This document shows, piece after piece, positions 41,627-50,203 of a stretch of DNA of 64,000 nucleotides. Origin of the DNA: Polynucleobacter parvulilacunae (GTDB lineage: Bacteria > Pseudomonadota > Gammaproteobacteria > Burkholderiales > Burkholderiaceae); the NCBI RefSeq assembly GCF_018881715.1, contig NZ_JACVPW010000002.1, forward strand, positions 310,001 through 374,000. The letters are read 5' to 3'. Each line of letters starts with the position of its first letter. The first letter of the stretch is position 1. A program made the position numbers and the translations under genes. The notes below the pieces were generated by a model. That model was not told the DNA's origin, made no database searches, and worked only from the letters and a program-made list of their open reading frames with translations.

Positions 41627-42595
41627 ATGACCAATTTTCTAGACCCCGCCATTTTGTTTTTCATATTTGGGGTATTTGCCGGATCGGTCAAATCCAACTT
41701 AGAAATTCCTCCGCAAATTTCTCGGTTTCTGTCTCTCTATTTATTAATGGCTTTGGGACTGAAAGGAGGCTTCGCTCTTCATAAGTCTGGATTCACTAGC
41801 GAGATTGCTTACTCCCTAGGATTGGCAGTATTTCTTGCCATCATCATTCCCATTATTGGCTACTGGATACTCAGAAGAAAGTTGGGCGCTTTTGATGCTG
41901 CAGCAATTGCAGCTACTTATGGTTCAGTTAGTGCGGTTACCTTCATTACCGCCACACAATACTTAGATCAATTCAATATTGTCTATGGCGGCCACATGGC
42001 AGCAGCGATGGCGCTGATGGAATCGCCTGCTATTATTCTGGCAATTGTCTTGGCAAATAAAGCCCGCGCATCTATGTCAGCAAGTTCTGCTGTGAAGCAA
42101 GAACCCGCTGGAATTTCTAAAATTCTGCATGAGTCATTTACAGATGGTGCGCAACTACTATTGTTGGGATCAATGGCAGTAGCTTTAGTGAGTGGTGACT
42201 CTGGTCAAAAATTAATGGCACCCTTCTCTATTGACCTCTTTAAAGGAATGCTGTCCTTCTTCTTGCTCGATATGGGGCTCATGGCTGCCAGAAACTTTAA
42301 AGGTTTAAAAGGTAAACCACCCATTACCCTGCTCTATGCAATTGGCTCACCACTATCACACGCGCTTTTAGCCTTAGCGCTATGCATGCTCATTGGACTT
42401 CCTCTAGGTAACACCATATTGCTGATGGTTCTTGCGTCTAGCGCATCGTATATTGCAGTGCCGGCAGTACTACGTCATGCTCTACCAGAAGTGAACCCCG
42501 CTTTATACATGGGGATGTCTTTGGGGGTTACCTTCCCATTCAATATTATTTTGGGCATTCCGCTGTACACCATCATTGCCAAGCAATTTCTATAG
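41627..42595 (+). CDS. SbtA-family sodium-dependent bicarbonate transporter
   Basis: A 322-aa inner-membrane protein with about ten helices in two inverted halves: FGVFAGSVKSNLEIPPQISRFLSLYLLMALGLKGGFAL and, in the second half, LSFFLLDMGLMAARNF..., with TYGSVSAVTFITA and MALMESPAII as family markers. SbtA proteins take up bicarbonate with Na+; non-cyanobacterial members are common in freshwater bacteria and their substrate is less certain. No SbtB (PII-like) gene adjoins, which is unusual for cyanobacteria but common elsewhere. Confidence 0.85.
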   Translation: MTNFLDPAILFFIFGVFAGSVKSNLEIPPQISRFLSLYLLMALGLKGGFALHKSGFTSEIAYSLGLAVFLAIIIPIIGYWILRRKLGAFDAAAIAATYGSVSAVTFITATQYLDQFNIVYGGHMAAAMALMESPAIILAIVLANKARASMSASSAVKQEPAGISKILHESFTDGAQLLLLGSMAVALVSGDSGQKLMAPFSIDLFKGMLSFFLLDMGLMAARNFKGLKGKPPITLLYAIGSPLSHALLALALCMLIGLPLGNTILLMVLASSASYIAVPAVLRHALPEVNPALYMGMSLGVTFPFNIILGIPLYTIIAKQFL

Positions 42596-42599
42596 AGCG

Positions 42600-43202
42600 C
42601 TAATCCAACCACACTGGATGCTTATGCATTACTGATTTAAATAAATCAGAATCTAGATGTTGAGTTAGCCAAGCTTTAACTGCAGGTATCGATAGTTGCT
42701 CAAACTTTTTTGCATCTACCATTGAAAACTGTCTGATAAATGGAAAGATAGCCACATCCACCCATGTCATTTTTTCGCCCAACAAGTATGGAGACTTTTG
42801 CAAAGCTTGCTCCATCGGTAGCAACATGAGTTGCAATGCTTCGTTTAGAACTTCCTCCGAATCTAACTCCGGAAAGCGATTGGGGTATTTATATTGATCC
42901 AATAAGGCCTTGAATGGGCCATCATTTTTCCCAATCCAATGTTGAGCAATCGCATCGTCGACGTCTCCCCATCTAGCAGGGTCCGATTGCTTGATCGCCC
43001 ATTGCATAATGTCCACGCTTTGATCTAGAACGACATCACCCATACAAAGAACAGGGACAGTTCCCTTGGGCGAAGCCAGTAACATCGATCGAGGCTTATT
43101 GCGTAGCTCAATCTCACGGTGCTCAACATCTATGCCGGCGTATTTCAGGGCCATACGCGCCCGCATTGCATAAGGGCAGCGGCGATAGGAATACAAGATC
43201 AT
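42600..43202 (-). CDS. Glutathione S-transferase family protein
   Basis: A 200-aa GST-like protein. The thioredoxin-fold part has YSYRRCPYAMRARMALKYAG with a CPYA site (Grx/beta-omega type), SPKGTVPVL and QSVDIMQWAIKQ, followed by an all-helical domain. The single cysteine suggests thioltransferase or dehydroascorbate-reductase-like activity. Its stop lies 4 bp from the convergent SbtA-like gene's stop. Confidence 0.85.
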   Translation of the reverse strand: MILYSYRRCPYAMRARMALKYAGIDVEHREIELRNKPRSMLLASPKGTVPVLCMGDVVLDQSVDIMQWAIKQSDPARWGDVDDAIAQHWIGKNDGPFKALLDQYKYPNRFPELDSEEVLNEALQLMLLPMEQALQKSPYLLGEKMTWVDVAIFPFIRQFSMVDAKKFEQLSIPAVKAWLTQHLDSDLFKSVMHKHPVWLD

Positions 43203-43339
43203 TGAAATGGCGCTTTATAAACAGAATTTGCCCACTTTAAATCATCTTTAATCGGTTGGAGCCGGTTTTCCCGGAATTTCATTAAACACCCCTGGGATTG
43301 AGTAGAATATTTTTACTATTTACAAAGAAGGATGCGCTA

Positions 43340-44554
43340 ATGTTGGCACCAAAAAAACGGGGGATCCCCTCTCAATTACTAGCAGGATTATTAGTTACTG
43401 CGCTCAGCCTACCTGCAGTAGTTCCATTGAGTTATGCACAGGGCAGCGGCCAAGCCCAAGCAAGCAAGCAATCCCAAGCGCAATTAGAAGCGCTAGTTGC
43501 TCCGATTGCTTTATATCCAGATCCTTTAGTCTCGCAAATATTAATGGCTTCTACCTATCCCCTGGAAGTTTCCGAGGCGACCAATTGGTTACGCAACAAC
43601 AGCAACCTCAAAGGGGATGCATTAAATAACGCCTTGCAACAACAGAACTGGGACGCTAGCGTAAAGTCCTTGGTTTCTTTCCCACCCATTTTAGAAATGA
43701 TGGGCTCACAACTGAGCTGGACTCAAAACCTGGGTAATGCAGTACTGGCTCAACAATCCGACACGATGGCAGCGATTCAAGCATTGCGTGCTAAGGCCAA
43801 GAAAACTGGCTCACTGCAATCCAATTCTCAACAAACGGTTACGACTCAAGGCAGCGGTTCTTCTGAAACCATCATTATTCAGCCTGCCAATCCCCAGGTG
43901 GTTTACGTTCCTTCATACAACCCAACAGTAGTTTATGGAGCTTGGCCTTATCCAGCCTATCCGCCGGTTGCTTACTACCCGCCTGGCTATGTAGCGAGCA
44001 CTGCCCTTCTCTCTTTTGGAGTGGGCATGGCCGTTGGCGCAGCGCTTTGGGGTGGATGCCACTGGGGTGGCGGTTATGGCGGCGGCAATTCTCTCACCGT
44101 AAATAACAACAACTTTAATAACTTCAACCGCAATACCAATAGCAATTGGTCTGGTAACAAAAATGGCACTAGCGACTGGAAACCAGATCAGCAACGCCGT
44201 AATGCCAATATCAGTGGCGGTGGCGCAAACCGAGATGCTGAACGTGACCAGCTACGTCAGAACCTTCAAAAAAATGGCATCAGCAGTGATAACCGTGGCA
44301 ACCCAGGTAATTCAGGAAATCGTGATGGCAACCGTAATGATGGTGACCGCAATATGGGACAAAACGATCGCTCAAGCGATCGCGCTCCAATGAATCGCGA
44401 TAGTTCACCAAGTAATTTTAGAAACGACTCTAGCGGCTTTGGTGATGCCCGTGGCGCCAAATTTAATGGCGGTGGCGATCACTTTGGAGGTGGTGGGGCT
44501 CGTATGAGCAATGAACACTTTGGCGGCGGCGGTGGCTTTAGAGGCCGACGCTAA
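43340..44554 (+). CDS. DUF3300 domain secreted protein
   Basis: A 404-aa exported protein. The ORF track begins at a TTG (43298); the ATG at 43340 has AAGGA eight bases upstream and starts the signal peptide (LLAGLLVTALSLPAVVPLSYAQG). Residues about 40-180 are the DUF3300 domain (LVAPIALYPDPLVSQILMASTYPLEV), then a PxxVYVPSYNP and hydrophobic stretch, and a low-complexity Asn/Gly/Arg/Asp-rich tail ending GGGGGFRGRR. Cell-envelope location is inferred; function of the family is not settled. Confidence 0.85.
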   Translation: MLAPKKRGIPSQLLAGLLVTALSLPAVVPLSYAQGSGQAQASKQSQAQLEALVAPIALYPDPLVSQILMASTYPLEVSEATNWLRNNSNLKGDALNNALQQQNWDASVKSLVSFPPILEMMGSQLSWTQNLGNAVLAQQSDTMAAIQALRAKAKKTGSLQSNSQQTVTTQGSGSSETIIIQPANPQVVYVPSYNPTVVYGAWPYPAYPPVAYYPPGYVASTALLSFGVGMAVGAALWGGCHWGGGYGGGNSLTVNNNNFNNFNRNTNSNWSGNKNGTSDWKPDQQRRNANISGGGANRDAERDQLRQNLQKNGISSDNRGNPGNSGNRDGNRNDGDRNMGQNDRSSDRAPMNRDSSPSNFRNDSSGFGDARGAKFNGGGDHFGGGGARMSNEHFGGGGGFRGRR

Positions 44555-44602
44555 GCAAACAAGATTCCAAATTTAATTTAAGACTAATACGAAAGAAACA
44601 AT

Positions 44603-44956
44603 ATGAAAAAGCAGATTCTATTAATGGCATGCACTAGCGCAGCTTTGTGGTTCTCCACAGGAACTCAAGCGGCTAACATGATCAGCACACAAGAGCTCTT
44701 GCAAGACTGTAAGGGCACTAACGGCACTTTTATTACCTGTGAGATTTATGGCCAGGCCGTCTACGACACTTATTTAGTAACTCGAAACTCAAAAACAGCC
44801 CCAGAATTTATTTGCGTGAAGCAACCTGCACCAACTCGTAAAGAAGTAATCCAGGATTACGTTAAATGGGCTGAGGCAAATTCTAAATATGCCACCGATC
44901 CTGCTGCCGATACTATTCTGCGTTTCTTAGCAGGCAAATTCCCCTGTGGAAAATAA
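44603..44956 (+). CDS. Rap1a/Tai-type immunity-like small secreted protein
   Basis: A 117-aa periplasmic protein: signal peptide (LMACTSAALWFSTGTQA), then ISTQELLQDCKG...CEIYGQAVYDTY...CVKQP...RKEVIQDYVKWAEAN..ADTILRFLAGKFPC. The four-cysteine helical layout resembles the Rap1a/Tai family that protects against T6SS amidase effectors. No T6SS or effector gene is present in the window, so it is either an orphan immunity gene or a member with another role. Confidence 0.7.
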   Translation: MKKQILLMACTSAALWFSTGTQAANMISTQELLQDCKGTNGTFITCEIYGQAVYDTYLVTRNSKTAPEFICVKQPAPTRKEVIQDYVKWAEANSKYATDPAADTILRFLAGKFPCGK

Positions 44957-44988
44957 GCTTCATTAAGCAATAAGAGCAATACAGCAAT

Positions 44989-45013
44989 AAAGGCCACTCG
45001 CAAGTGGCCTTTA
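44989..45013. terminator. Bidirectional terminator
   Basis: AAAGGCCACT-CGCA-AGTGGCCTTT followed by ATTTTTT; between convergent genes; same loop as the other hairpins. Confidence 0.9.
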
Positions 45014-45036
45014 TTTTTTGCAGCTCTATCTAGAAT

Positions 45037-45357
45037 TTAGTAATTGACCCTTTGCCAGCCGCTTGGGCAAGCTTGAGTTTGTGGATAGTAAAGTCCATTT
45101 TCAGGACAAAAAGCGGCTGTCTGCGGCTGTGGTGGGTAAACATAATGCGGCGCGTAATAAACGGGTGCTGGCCTGTAATAGGCATTAGCAACAGCGACTC
45201 CTGCAACGGCACCAACTGCAAATGGGGCCCAACCGCCATACCAGCCACCGCCATGACCACCGTAATAGTAGCCACCTCTGCCACCATGCGCACTAGCTGA
45301 TGTAGCCAGACCTGCAAGCAGCATTCCTGTAAGCAGGCAAACCCATATCTTTTTCAT
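45037..45357 (-). CDS. Small Gly/Tyr-rich secreted protein
   Basis: A 106-aa protein. The ATG at 45357 (MKKIWVCLLTGMLLAGLATSASA) has GGGAGGT five bases upstream and starts a signal peptide, so the 10-residue extension of the ORF track is not kept. The mature part is Gly/His/Tyr-rich (HGGRGGYYYGGHGGGWYGG), then a glycine-zipper-like hydrophobic stretch (APFAVGAVAGVAVANAYY), a Pro/Tyr run, and CPENGLYYPQTQACPSGW. Likely envelope-associated; function unknown. Confidence 0.75.
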   Translation of the reverse strand: MKKIWVCLLTGMLLAGLATSASAHGGRGGYYYGGHGGGWYGGWAPFAVGAVAGVAVANAYYRPAPVYYAPHYVYPPQPQTAAFCPENGLYYPQTQACPSGWQRVNY

Positions 45358-45455
45358 GCAGACCTCCCAGTCATCAAGGAATGACATCCTTTCCTACACA
45401 ACGGATTAGGTTTAAGGCAGGTTGACACTTTTAAATCAAATACTTTTTATCCCCT

Positions 45456-45611
45456 CTAGGGGGTCTTTTTAGCTCTACAGGCATCCGAACAGTATTTAAT
45501 GGACTCCCAGTTTTTTGCCCAGGACTTTCTCCAAGTCATTTCTTTTTTACAAACGACGCAGATCTTGCTTGGTAAAAAGCTTTTATTTCCCTTGAATATT
45601 GTCTTGGTCAT
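45456..45611 (-). CDS. DUF2256 small zinc-ribbon-like protein (missing from ORF track)
   Basis: A 51-aa protein with ICVVCKKEMTWRKSWAKNWESIKYCSDACRAKK, the DUF2256 pattern: two CxxC-type pairs (CVVC, CSDAC) and a WRKSWAKNW core, likely binding zinc. It begins 6 bp after the stop of the photolyase-like gene and is thus the third gene of the cryptochrome operon. DUF2256 genes commonly accompany cryptochrome/photolyase-related genes; role unknown. It was overlooked because of its length. Confidence 0.9.
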   Translation of the reverse strand: MTKTIFKGNKSFLPSKICVVCKKEMTWRKSWAKNWESIKYCSDACRAKKTP

Positions 45612-45617
45612 GCTTAC

Positions 45618-47177
45618 CTATAGATCATCGAGGTGACTCAAAATATGTTTAGCATGAAGTGTGATTTCTTTTTGATCATCATCACTAATTCTTTTGAGGT
45701 TTGCCGTCATTAATCTGGTTCGAGGGCTAGCCTCAAATTGGTCTCGATGCTTGATCAAGAAATTCCAGTACAAAGTCGTCATTGGGCAAGCCTCCTCCCC
45801 ATAACGAACCTCAGGCTTATATTTGCAAGCTCCACAATAGTTACTCATGCGCTTGATATAGGCGCCGCTAGCGATATAAGGCTTACTAGTAAACCTACCA
45901 CCATTCGCAAATAACGCCATCCCGGCAGTATTTGGAAGCTCAACCCACTCAATTGCATCCACATAAATCGCTAAATACCACTCACAGACTTCCTGCGGCA
46001 GAATTTCCGCTAAGAGCGCAAAGTTACCTGTCACCATTAAGCGCTGAATATGATGGGCATAGCCGTATTGCAGTGTTTGACCAATGGCATCCTTCATGCA
46101 GGCCATCTGGGTCTTGCCAGTCCAATACCATTTAGGCAATGCATTTTGATGTTCGTAATAGTTATCGAGCGCCATCTGTGGCATGTCGAGGTAATACATG
46201 CCTCGTACAAATTCACGCCATCCCAATACTTGCCGAATAAATCCCTCGATTGTGGAAAGATCTAAAGAATACTTTTTCCAAGCAGCAATTACTGCATTGA
46301 CAACCTCGCGGGGGTTGAGCAATTTAAGATTCAGTGCGCTCGACAAAATGGAGTGCCATCCAAATGGCGTATCCGTCCACATTGCATCTTGGTAAACGCC
46401 GAAGTTTCTTAAGCGGTATTCAACAAAATATTCCAAAGCTTTAACTGCCTGATCTCTTGTAACCGGCCAATTAAATGACTCAAGGGATCCAGGGTGATCT
46501 GAATAGGTCTTCTGAACAAAGTCCATTACTTCTTGTGTAATGGCATCCACTTCAAATGAAGCAGGCGCATCAATAATGCCGGGCCCCTTTTTTGGGTAGG
46601 GCTTACGATTATCTTGATCGAAATTCCACTGACCGCCCTCGGGATTGCCTTCGCGGTCCACCAAGATATTGTGCCGCTTACGCATCAGGCGATAAAAATA
46701 CTCAAGTCGGAGTTCTTTTTTATTGGCAGTCCATTCCGCAAACTCTTGGCGGGTGCAATAAAAATGATCGTCGTCACGCATTTCTAGTTCAATATTGAGC
46801 TCAGCAGCCAAAGACTCCAGAGCTTGCTTTAGGCGCCACTCCCCTGGCTCGATACAAACTAAGTGCTTTACATTCTTTTGCTGAATTTGCGCTTTAAAAG
46901 TCTCCACAAGTGATAACGGAGAATTTTTAATATAAGTCAGCGGGTAATTTAGCTTTTCCAGCGCCAATGCAAAGTGGCGCATTGCGGAAAGAAATAAAGC
47001 GATCTTAGCTTTATGAGACCAAACATATTGCGCCTCATTTGCCGACTCCATCATGATGATTTCATCTGTCTTGGGATTAAAGCCTCGCAAAGCGGAGCTC
47101 TGCAAATCCAACTGATCACCCAGAATCAGAATGAGGCGCTTAGGATGATCTGATAGGCGACCTGATTGCTGCTTCAT
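45618..47177 (-). CDS. FeS-type cryptochrome/(6-4) photolyase (FeS-BCP family)
   Basis: A 519-aa member of the bacterial cryptochrome/(6-4) photolyase group with a 4Fe-4S cluster. N-terminal alpha/beta antenna domain begins RLILILGDQLDLQSSALRGF; the helical FAD domain contains ILSSALNLKLLNPREV, RQVLGWREFVRGMYY and ANGGRFTSKPYIASGAYI; cluster cysteines are in SNYCGACKYKP and EEACPMTTLYWNFL. It repairs (6-4) lesions or senses blue light. Start ATG overlaps the stop of TIGR03643 gene (4 bp), making an operon of TIGR03643-photolyase-DUF2256. Confidence 0.9.
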   Translation of the reverse strand: MKQQSGRLSDHPKRLILILGDQLDLQSSALRGFNPKTDEIIMMESANEAQYVWSHKAKIALFLSAMRHFALALEKLNYPLTYIKNSPLSLVETFKAQIQQKNVKHLVCIEPGEWRLKQALESLAAELNIELEMRDDDHFYCTRQEFAEWTANKKELRLEYFYRLMRKRHNILVDREGNPEGGQWNFDQDNRKPYPKKGPGIIDAPASFEVDAITQEVMDFVQKTYSDHPGSLESFNWPVTRDQAVKALEYFVEYRLRNFGVYQDAMWTDTPFGWHSILSSALNLKLLNPREVVNAVIAAWKKYSLDLSTIEGFIRQVLGWREFVRGMYYLDMPQMALDNYYEHQNALPKWYWTGKTQMACMKDAIGQTLQYGYAHHIQRLMVTGNFALLAEILPQEVCEWYLAIYVDAIEWVELPNTAGMALFANGGRFTSKPYIASGAYIKRMSNYCGACKYKPEVRYGEEACPMTTLYWNFLIKHRDQFEASPRTRLMTANLKRISDDDQKEITLHAKHILSHLDDL

Positions 47178-47443
47178 TTGCTCTTGTATTGTGTTGGGCA
47201 GTAAGCCCTGGTAACTTCTTCGCTGCGCAAGGCGCTATGTTTTGTTGCTCTTCCGGTAACCCTTTTTCGCCAGAGTTCAAAAGAGCTACGCTTGAGTTCT
47301 CTACGCATAATGGCAATGACTTGCGGCTCTCCCAGACCAAAGGTTTTCTCAATCGCATCAAATGGCGTGCGATCTTCCCAGGCCATTTCAATCAGGCGAG
47401 ATAGATCGGGTTCTGCGAGGGTCTTGAGAGCTAGTTTTGGCAC
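47174..47443 (-). CDS. TIGR03643-family (DUF2805) protein
   Basis: An 89-aa protein starting with GTG: LSRLIEMAWEDRTPFDAIEKTFGLGEPQVIAIMRRELKRSSFELWRKRVTGRATKHSALR. This is the short HTH-like family found next to cryptochrome and DUF2256 genes. The helix-turn-helix pattern suggests nucleic-acid binding. First gene of the operon; overlaps the photolyase start. Confidence 0.86.
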   Translation of the reverse strand: MPKLALKTLAEPDLSRLIEMAWEDRTPFDAIEKTFGLGEPQVIAIMRRELKRSSFELWRKRVTGRATKHSALRSEEVTRAYCPTQYKSK

Positions 47444-47484
47444 CCTGCAAGTTTAAGACTTATTCAATAAACTAGCTTGAGCCC

Positions 47485-47826
47485 ATGATTGGAAAAATAC
47501 GTCAAAAACTGATTGCATTGGATCAGCCCGCTTCAAAACCGGTTGAGGCAATCATTTGCCCAATCTGTGAGCGATTCATCCCGGATTCACAAAAGGATGC
47601 CCACCATCTCATCCCCAAGTCCAAGGGTGGGAAAACAACTGAATACCTCCATCGTATCTGCCATAAGCAAATTCATGCCTTATTTACTGAAACAGAATTG
47701 GCGCAGCAATACCATCATGCCCAGATCCTGAAAGAGCATCCAGAAATGCAGAAATTTATTCAGTGGGTATCCTCAAAGCCCGATGCTTTTTATGAGAAGA
47801 CTCGGAAAAGCGCAAGACTAAAGTAA
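47485..47826 (+). CDS. Small HNH endonuclease-like protein
   Basis: A 113-aa protein with CPICERFIPDSQKDAHHLIPKSKGGKTTEYLHRICHKQIHALFT: a zinc CxxC..CxxxxH frame around the HNH beta-beta-alpha core. Catalytic-type His residues lie in DAHHLIPKSKGG and CHKQIH. The DNA target is unknown. It is divergent from the photolyase operon with 41 bp between starts. Confidence 0.83.
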   Translation: MIGKIRQKLIALDQPASKPVEAIICPICERFIPDSQKDAHHLIPKSKGGKTTEYLHRICHKQIHALFTETELAQQYHHAQILKEHPEMQKFIQWVSSKPDAFYEKTRKSARLK

Positions 47827-47920
47827 CCTTATTGGATCCAACTGCACTCTTTAGGTGCAAACTATTTTGATTTTGTGCACATCAAAATATCGTTCTAATT
47901 CTTAAAACTTAAGATAGATC

Positions 47921-48139
47921 ATGCGCATCAAAATTACAAAGAGCCTGGTGTTACCAGCCCAAATACTCGAGACTGAAAGTATTCCTGGAGCCCTATTTCC
48001 TGAGGGCGACTATCTTGCCAACCTGACGCCTGATGGAAAGATTGAGGTTATTAATACCCGAACAATTAAAGCACTGTTTTCTTTCTCTCAATTTAGAGAA
48101 AGGGTCTCACTTGGAGAATTTATTGTGATGGAGGCTTAG
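47921..48139 (+). CDS. Small protein, unknown function
   Basis: A 72-aa protein (MRIKITKSLVLPAQILETESIPGALFPEGDYLANLTPDGKIEVINTR...). Its beta-rich first half, proline/glycine turns and absence of membrane or signal segments suggest a small soluble domain. The family is not recognised. It ends 9 bp from the convergent 48148 gene, so real gene packing supports it. Confidence 0.55.
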   Translation: MRIKITKSLVLPAQILETESIPGALFPEGDYLANLTPDGKIEVINTRTIKALFSFSQFRERVSLGEFIVMEA

Positions 48140-48147
48140 TGAGGATG

Positions 48148-48525
48148 TCAGTGTGCCAAATCTAGACTTACAACTACAGCAGTCAAAGCCGAAACGGATT
48201 CGAATGCTTTGGATTGCGACCCATTTGCATCCACATCCTCCCAATTAAATTCAAGAGAAAAGTGGGCGGACTCCACTATCAACTCATAGCTGGTTAAAGG
48301 TTTATTACCTTCGCCTGCCTTAGGCTCTTCGCTGACCGGCACTCGCAGTGATTCAATGGCGGCAATTAATGTACTCACTTCATTACCGGTTAACTCGCGT
48401 GTGCGCAGCACATCATCCGTGCGCTTAATCGAAATCTTCGCCATCTCATCAATGGTCACTTCATATTGATTAAGACCGAGATCCTCCCAAACAGTCAACT
48501 CTAGAGCAATTGGGTATGCATTCAT
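48148..48525 (-). CDS. Conserved-looking protein of unknown function
   Basis: A 125-aa acidic soluble protein (LELTVWEDLGLNQYEVTIDE..., SLEFNWEDVDANGS). No signal or membrane segment. It begins at the last base of the stop of the 48752 gene, so the two are translationally linked. I do not recognise its family. Confidence 0.6.
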   Translation of the reverse strand: MNAYPIALELTVWEDLGLNQYEVTIDEMAKISIKRTDDVLRTRELTGNEVSTLIAAIESLRVPVSEEPKAGEGNKPLTSYELIVESAHFSLEFNWEDVDANGSQSKAFESVSALTAVVVSLDLAH

Positions 48526-48752
48526 TAATCTACCTCGTCAACATGGGGTTCATCAAAGTGTTCTTTATGAGGTCTGCTCTTTGCTGCTAATTGAGTCCAT
48601 TTACTTTGATGGATTCTGTAGTCGCAATTTTCAGCATGATTCTCTAGCAGGCCAAAAATAATGGTAGTAGGAATTTTGCAATGAAGGCATCGATAAGCAT
48701 GCTGATGCTCTTCAATCTTCTCTTGGGGGTAATCGATATAAAACGGCTTCAT
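48525..48752 (-). CDS. Small zinc-finger-like protein
   Basis: A 75-aa protein with RCLHCKIPTTIIFGLLENHAENCDYRIH: CxxC and HxxxxC/H spacing like a single zinc finger. The ATG at 48752 has GGAG nine bases upstream and is preferred to the TTG at 48776. Acidic tail (FDEPHVDEVD). Overlaps the next gene by one base; function unknown. Confidence 0.6.
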   Translation of the reverse strand: MKPFYIDYPQEKIEEHQHAYRCLHCKIPTTIIFGLLENHAENCDYRIHQSKWTQLAAKSRPHKEHFDEPHVDEVD

Positions 48753-48849
48753 TACAACCCACTCCTTCCAGACCAAGTATGTAAAAACATCTTACACCTG
48801 AGCCTAGCTGAAGTGGCTACCATTTAAGGGTAATTAGCTATCTCACTAG

Positions 48850-50079
48850 CTAGCCCTCCAGCTCGCCTTCCCATTTAGAGATAACAGCTGTCGCCAAGCC
48901 GTTGCCCAATACATTGGTTGCTGAGCGCGCCATATCCAAGAAGTGATCCACGCCCAGAATTAAGAGAACTCCAGCCTCGGGAAGATTAAATTGCGATAGG
49001 GTTGCAGCAATCACTACCAATGAGGCCCGCGGTACACCCGCAATCCCTTTGGAAGTAATCATCAACACCAGAAGCATTAGCAACTGTTGACTGAGCTCCA
49101 TCTCAATACCGTACACCTGCGCAATAAAGATCGCCGCAAAGGTGCAGTACATCATTGAGCCGTCTAAATTAAATGAATATCCAACCGGTAAAACGAAAGA
49201 GGCAATTTTATTTTTACAGCCAAAACGCTCAACTCTTTCTAAAGTCATTGGATAGGCCGCTTCAGAACTCGCGGTAGTAAAAGCAAGTAAGGCGGGTTCA
49301 CGTAGCATTTTCACTAACTGCCAAGTACGCTTTTTAAGAACGAGCGAGCTAATTAAAATAATAACTAGCCACAGCATTGCGATTGCCGCATAGAAACTGA
49401 GCATGAATTTTCCATACGTCATCAATATGCTGATGCCATTCTCAGCAATGACTGAAGAGACTGCTGAGAATACGGCGACAGGAGCTAGCTTCATCACTGC
49501 TGTCGTAATCTTCAACATGATGTGGGAGAGCATGTCTAGATTGCGAATGAACTCATCAGCCCGTGCGCCCATACCTGCCGCACCAACACCGAAGAAAACA
49601 GCAAAGACAACAATCTGCAAGATTTCATTCTTTGCCATTGCATCAAAGATGCTGACCGGGAATATATGTCTTACAAATTCCGGAAGATTCAAGCTGGCTT
49701 TATTCAGACCCGTATTTGCTGTGATTTCAGGGAGCGTCAATTCGACCCCAATACCTGGCTGCAAAATATTCACCATGACTAAACCCAGCAACAGCGACAC
49801 CAGAGACATGGAGATAAACCAGGAAAAGGTTTTTAAGCCCACCCGCCCTATTGTGGAAGCATCACCCATTTTGGCTATACCAACCACTAAGGTAGCAAAT
49901 ACTAGTGGAGCAATGATCATTTTGATCAAACGCAGAAACACATCCGTCAAGATAGAGATGTAAATCACATACTGATCTGGGAAGGTGGAACCTGCACCAT
50001 ATAGATTTACAAGATAACCAACTAGGATACCTAAGACCATGGCCCCCAGAATGAAGTTGGTTAGCTTTTTAGAGTTCAT
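48850..50079 (-). CDS. Dicarboxylate/amino acid:cation symporter (DAACS/DctA family)
   Basis: A 409-aa inner-membrane symporter. Helices and the re-entrant loops are visible: TTASSEAAYPMTLERVERFG (HP1-like serine-rich), the GYSFNLDGSMMYCTFAAIFIAQ region and GIAGVPRASLVVIAATLSQFNLPEAGVLLILGVDHFLDMARSATNVLGNGLA (HP2 and TM8). The canonical SSS motif reads TASSEAA. It takes up C4-dicarboxylates or acidic amino acids with Na+ or H+. Isolated gene. Confidence 0.9.
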   Translation of the reverse strand: MNSKKLTNFILGAMVLGILVGYLVNLYGAGSTFPDQYVIYISILTDVFLRLIKMIIAPLVFATLVVGIAKMGDASTIGRVGLKTFSWFISMSLVSLLLGLVMVNILQPGIGVELTLPEITANTGLNKASLNLPEFVRHIFPVSIFDAMAKNEILQIVVFAVFFGVGAAGMGARADEFIRNLDMLSHIMLKITTAVMKLAPVAVFSAVSSVIAENGISILMTYGKFMLSFYAAIAMLWLVIILISSLVLKKRTWQLVKMLREPALLAFTTASSEAAYPMTLERVERFGCKNKIASFVLPVGYSFNLDGSMMYCTFAAIFIAQVYGIEMELSQQLLMLLVLMITSKGIAGVPRASLVVIAATLSQFNLPEAGVLLILGVDHFLDMARSATNVLGNGLATAVISKWEGELEG

Positions 50080-50203
50080 GGATGACCTATATAAATGAGG
50101 GGTATCCTAAGATTCTACCTATCTTTAAACCCACTGAGACGCTAGCTTGCAATCAAGAGGCCTATTTGAGTCGATAATGTTTGGCTGACACACCGAAGAG
50201 AAG

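Noticed and set aside
45468-45478. TAGAGCTAAA match resembling the 18-bp motif
   Set aside because: Lies inside the DUF2256 coding sequence (encoding CRAKK) and diverges after ten bases.
49403-49963. 186-aa ORF on the plus strand inside the DctA-like gene
   Set aside because: Antisense shadow of a membrane protein; no ribosome site or domain.
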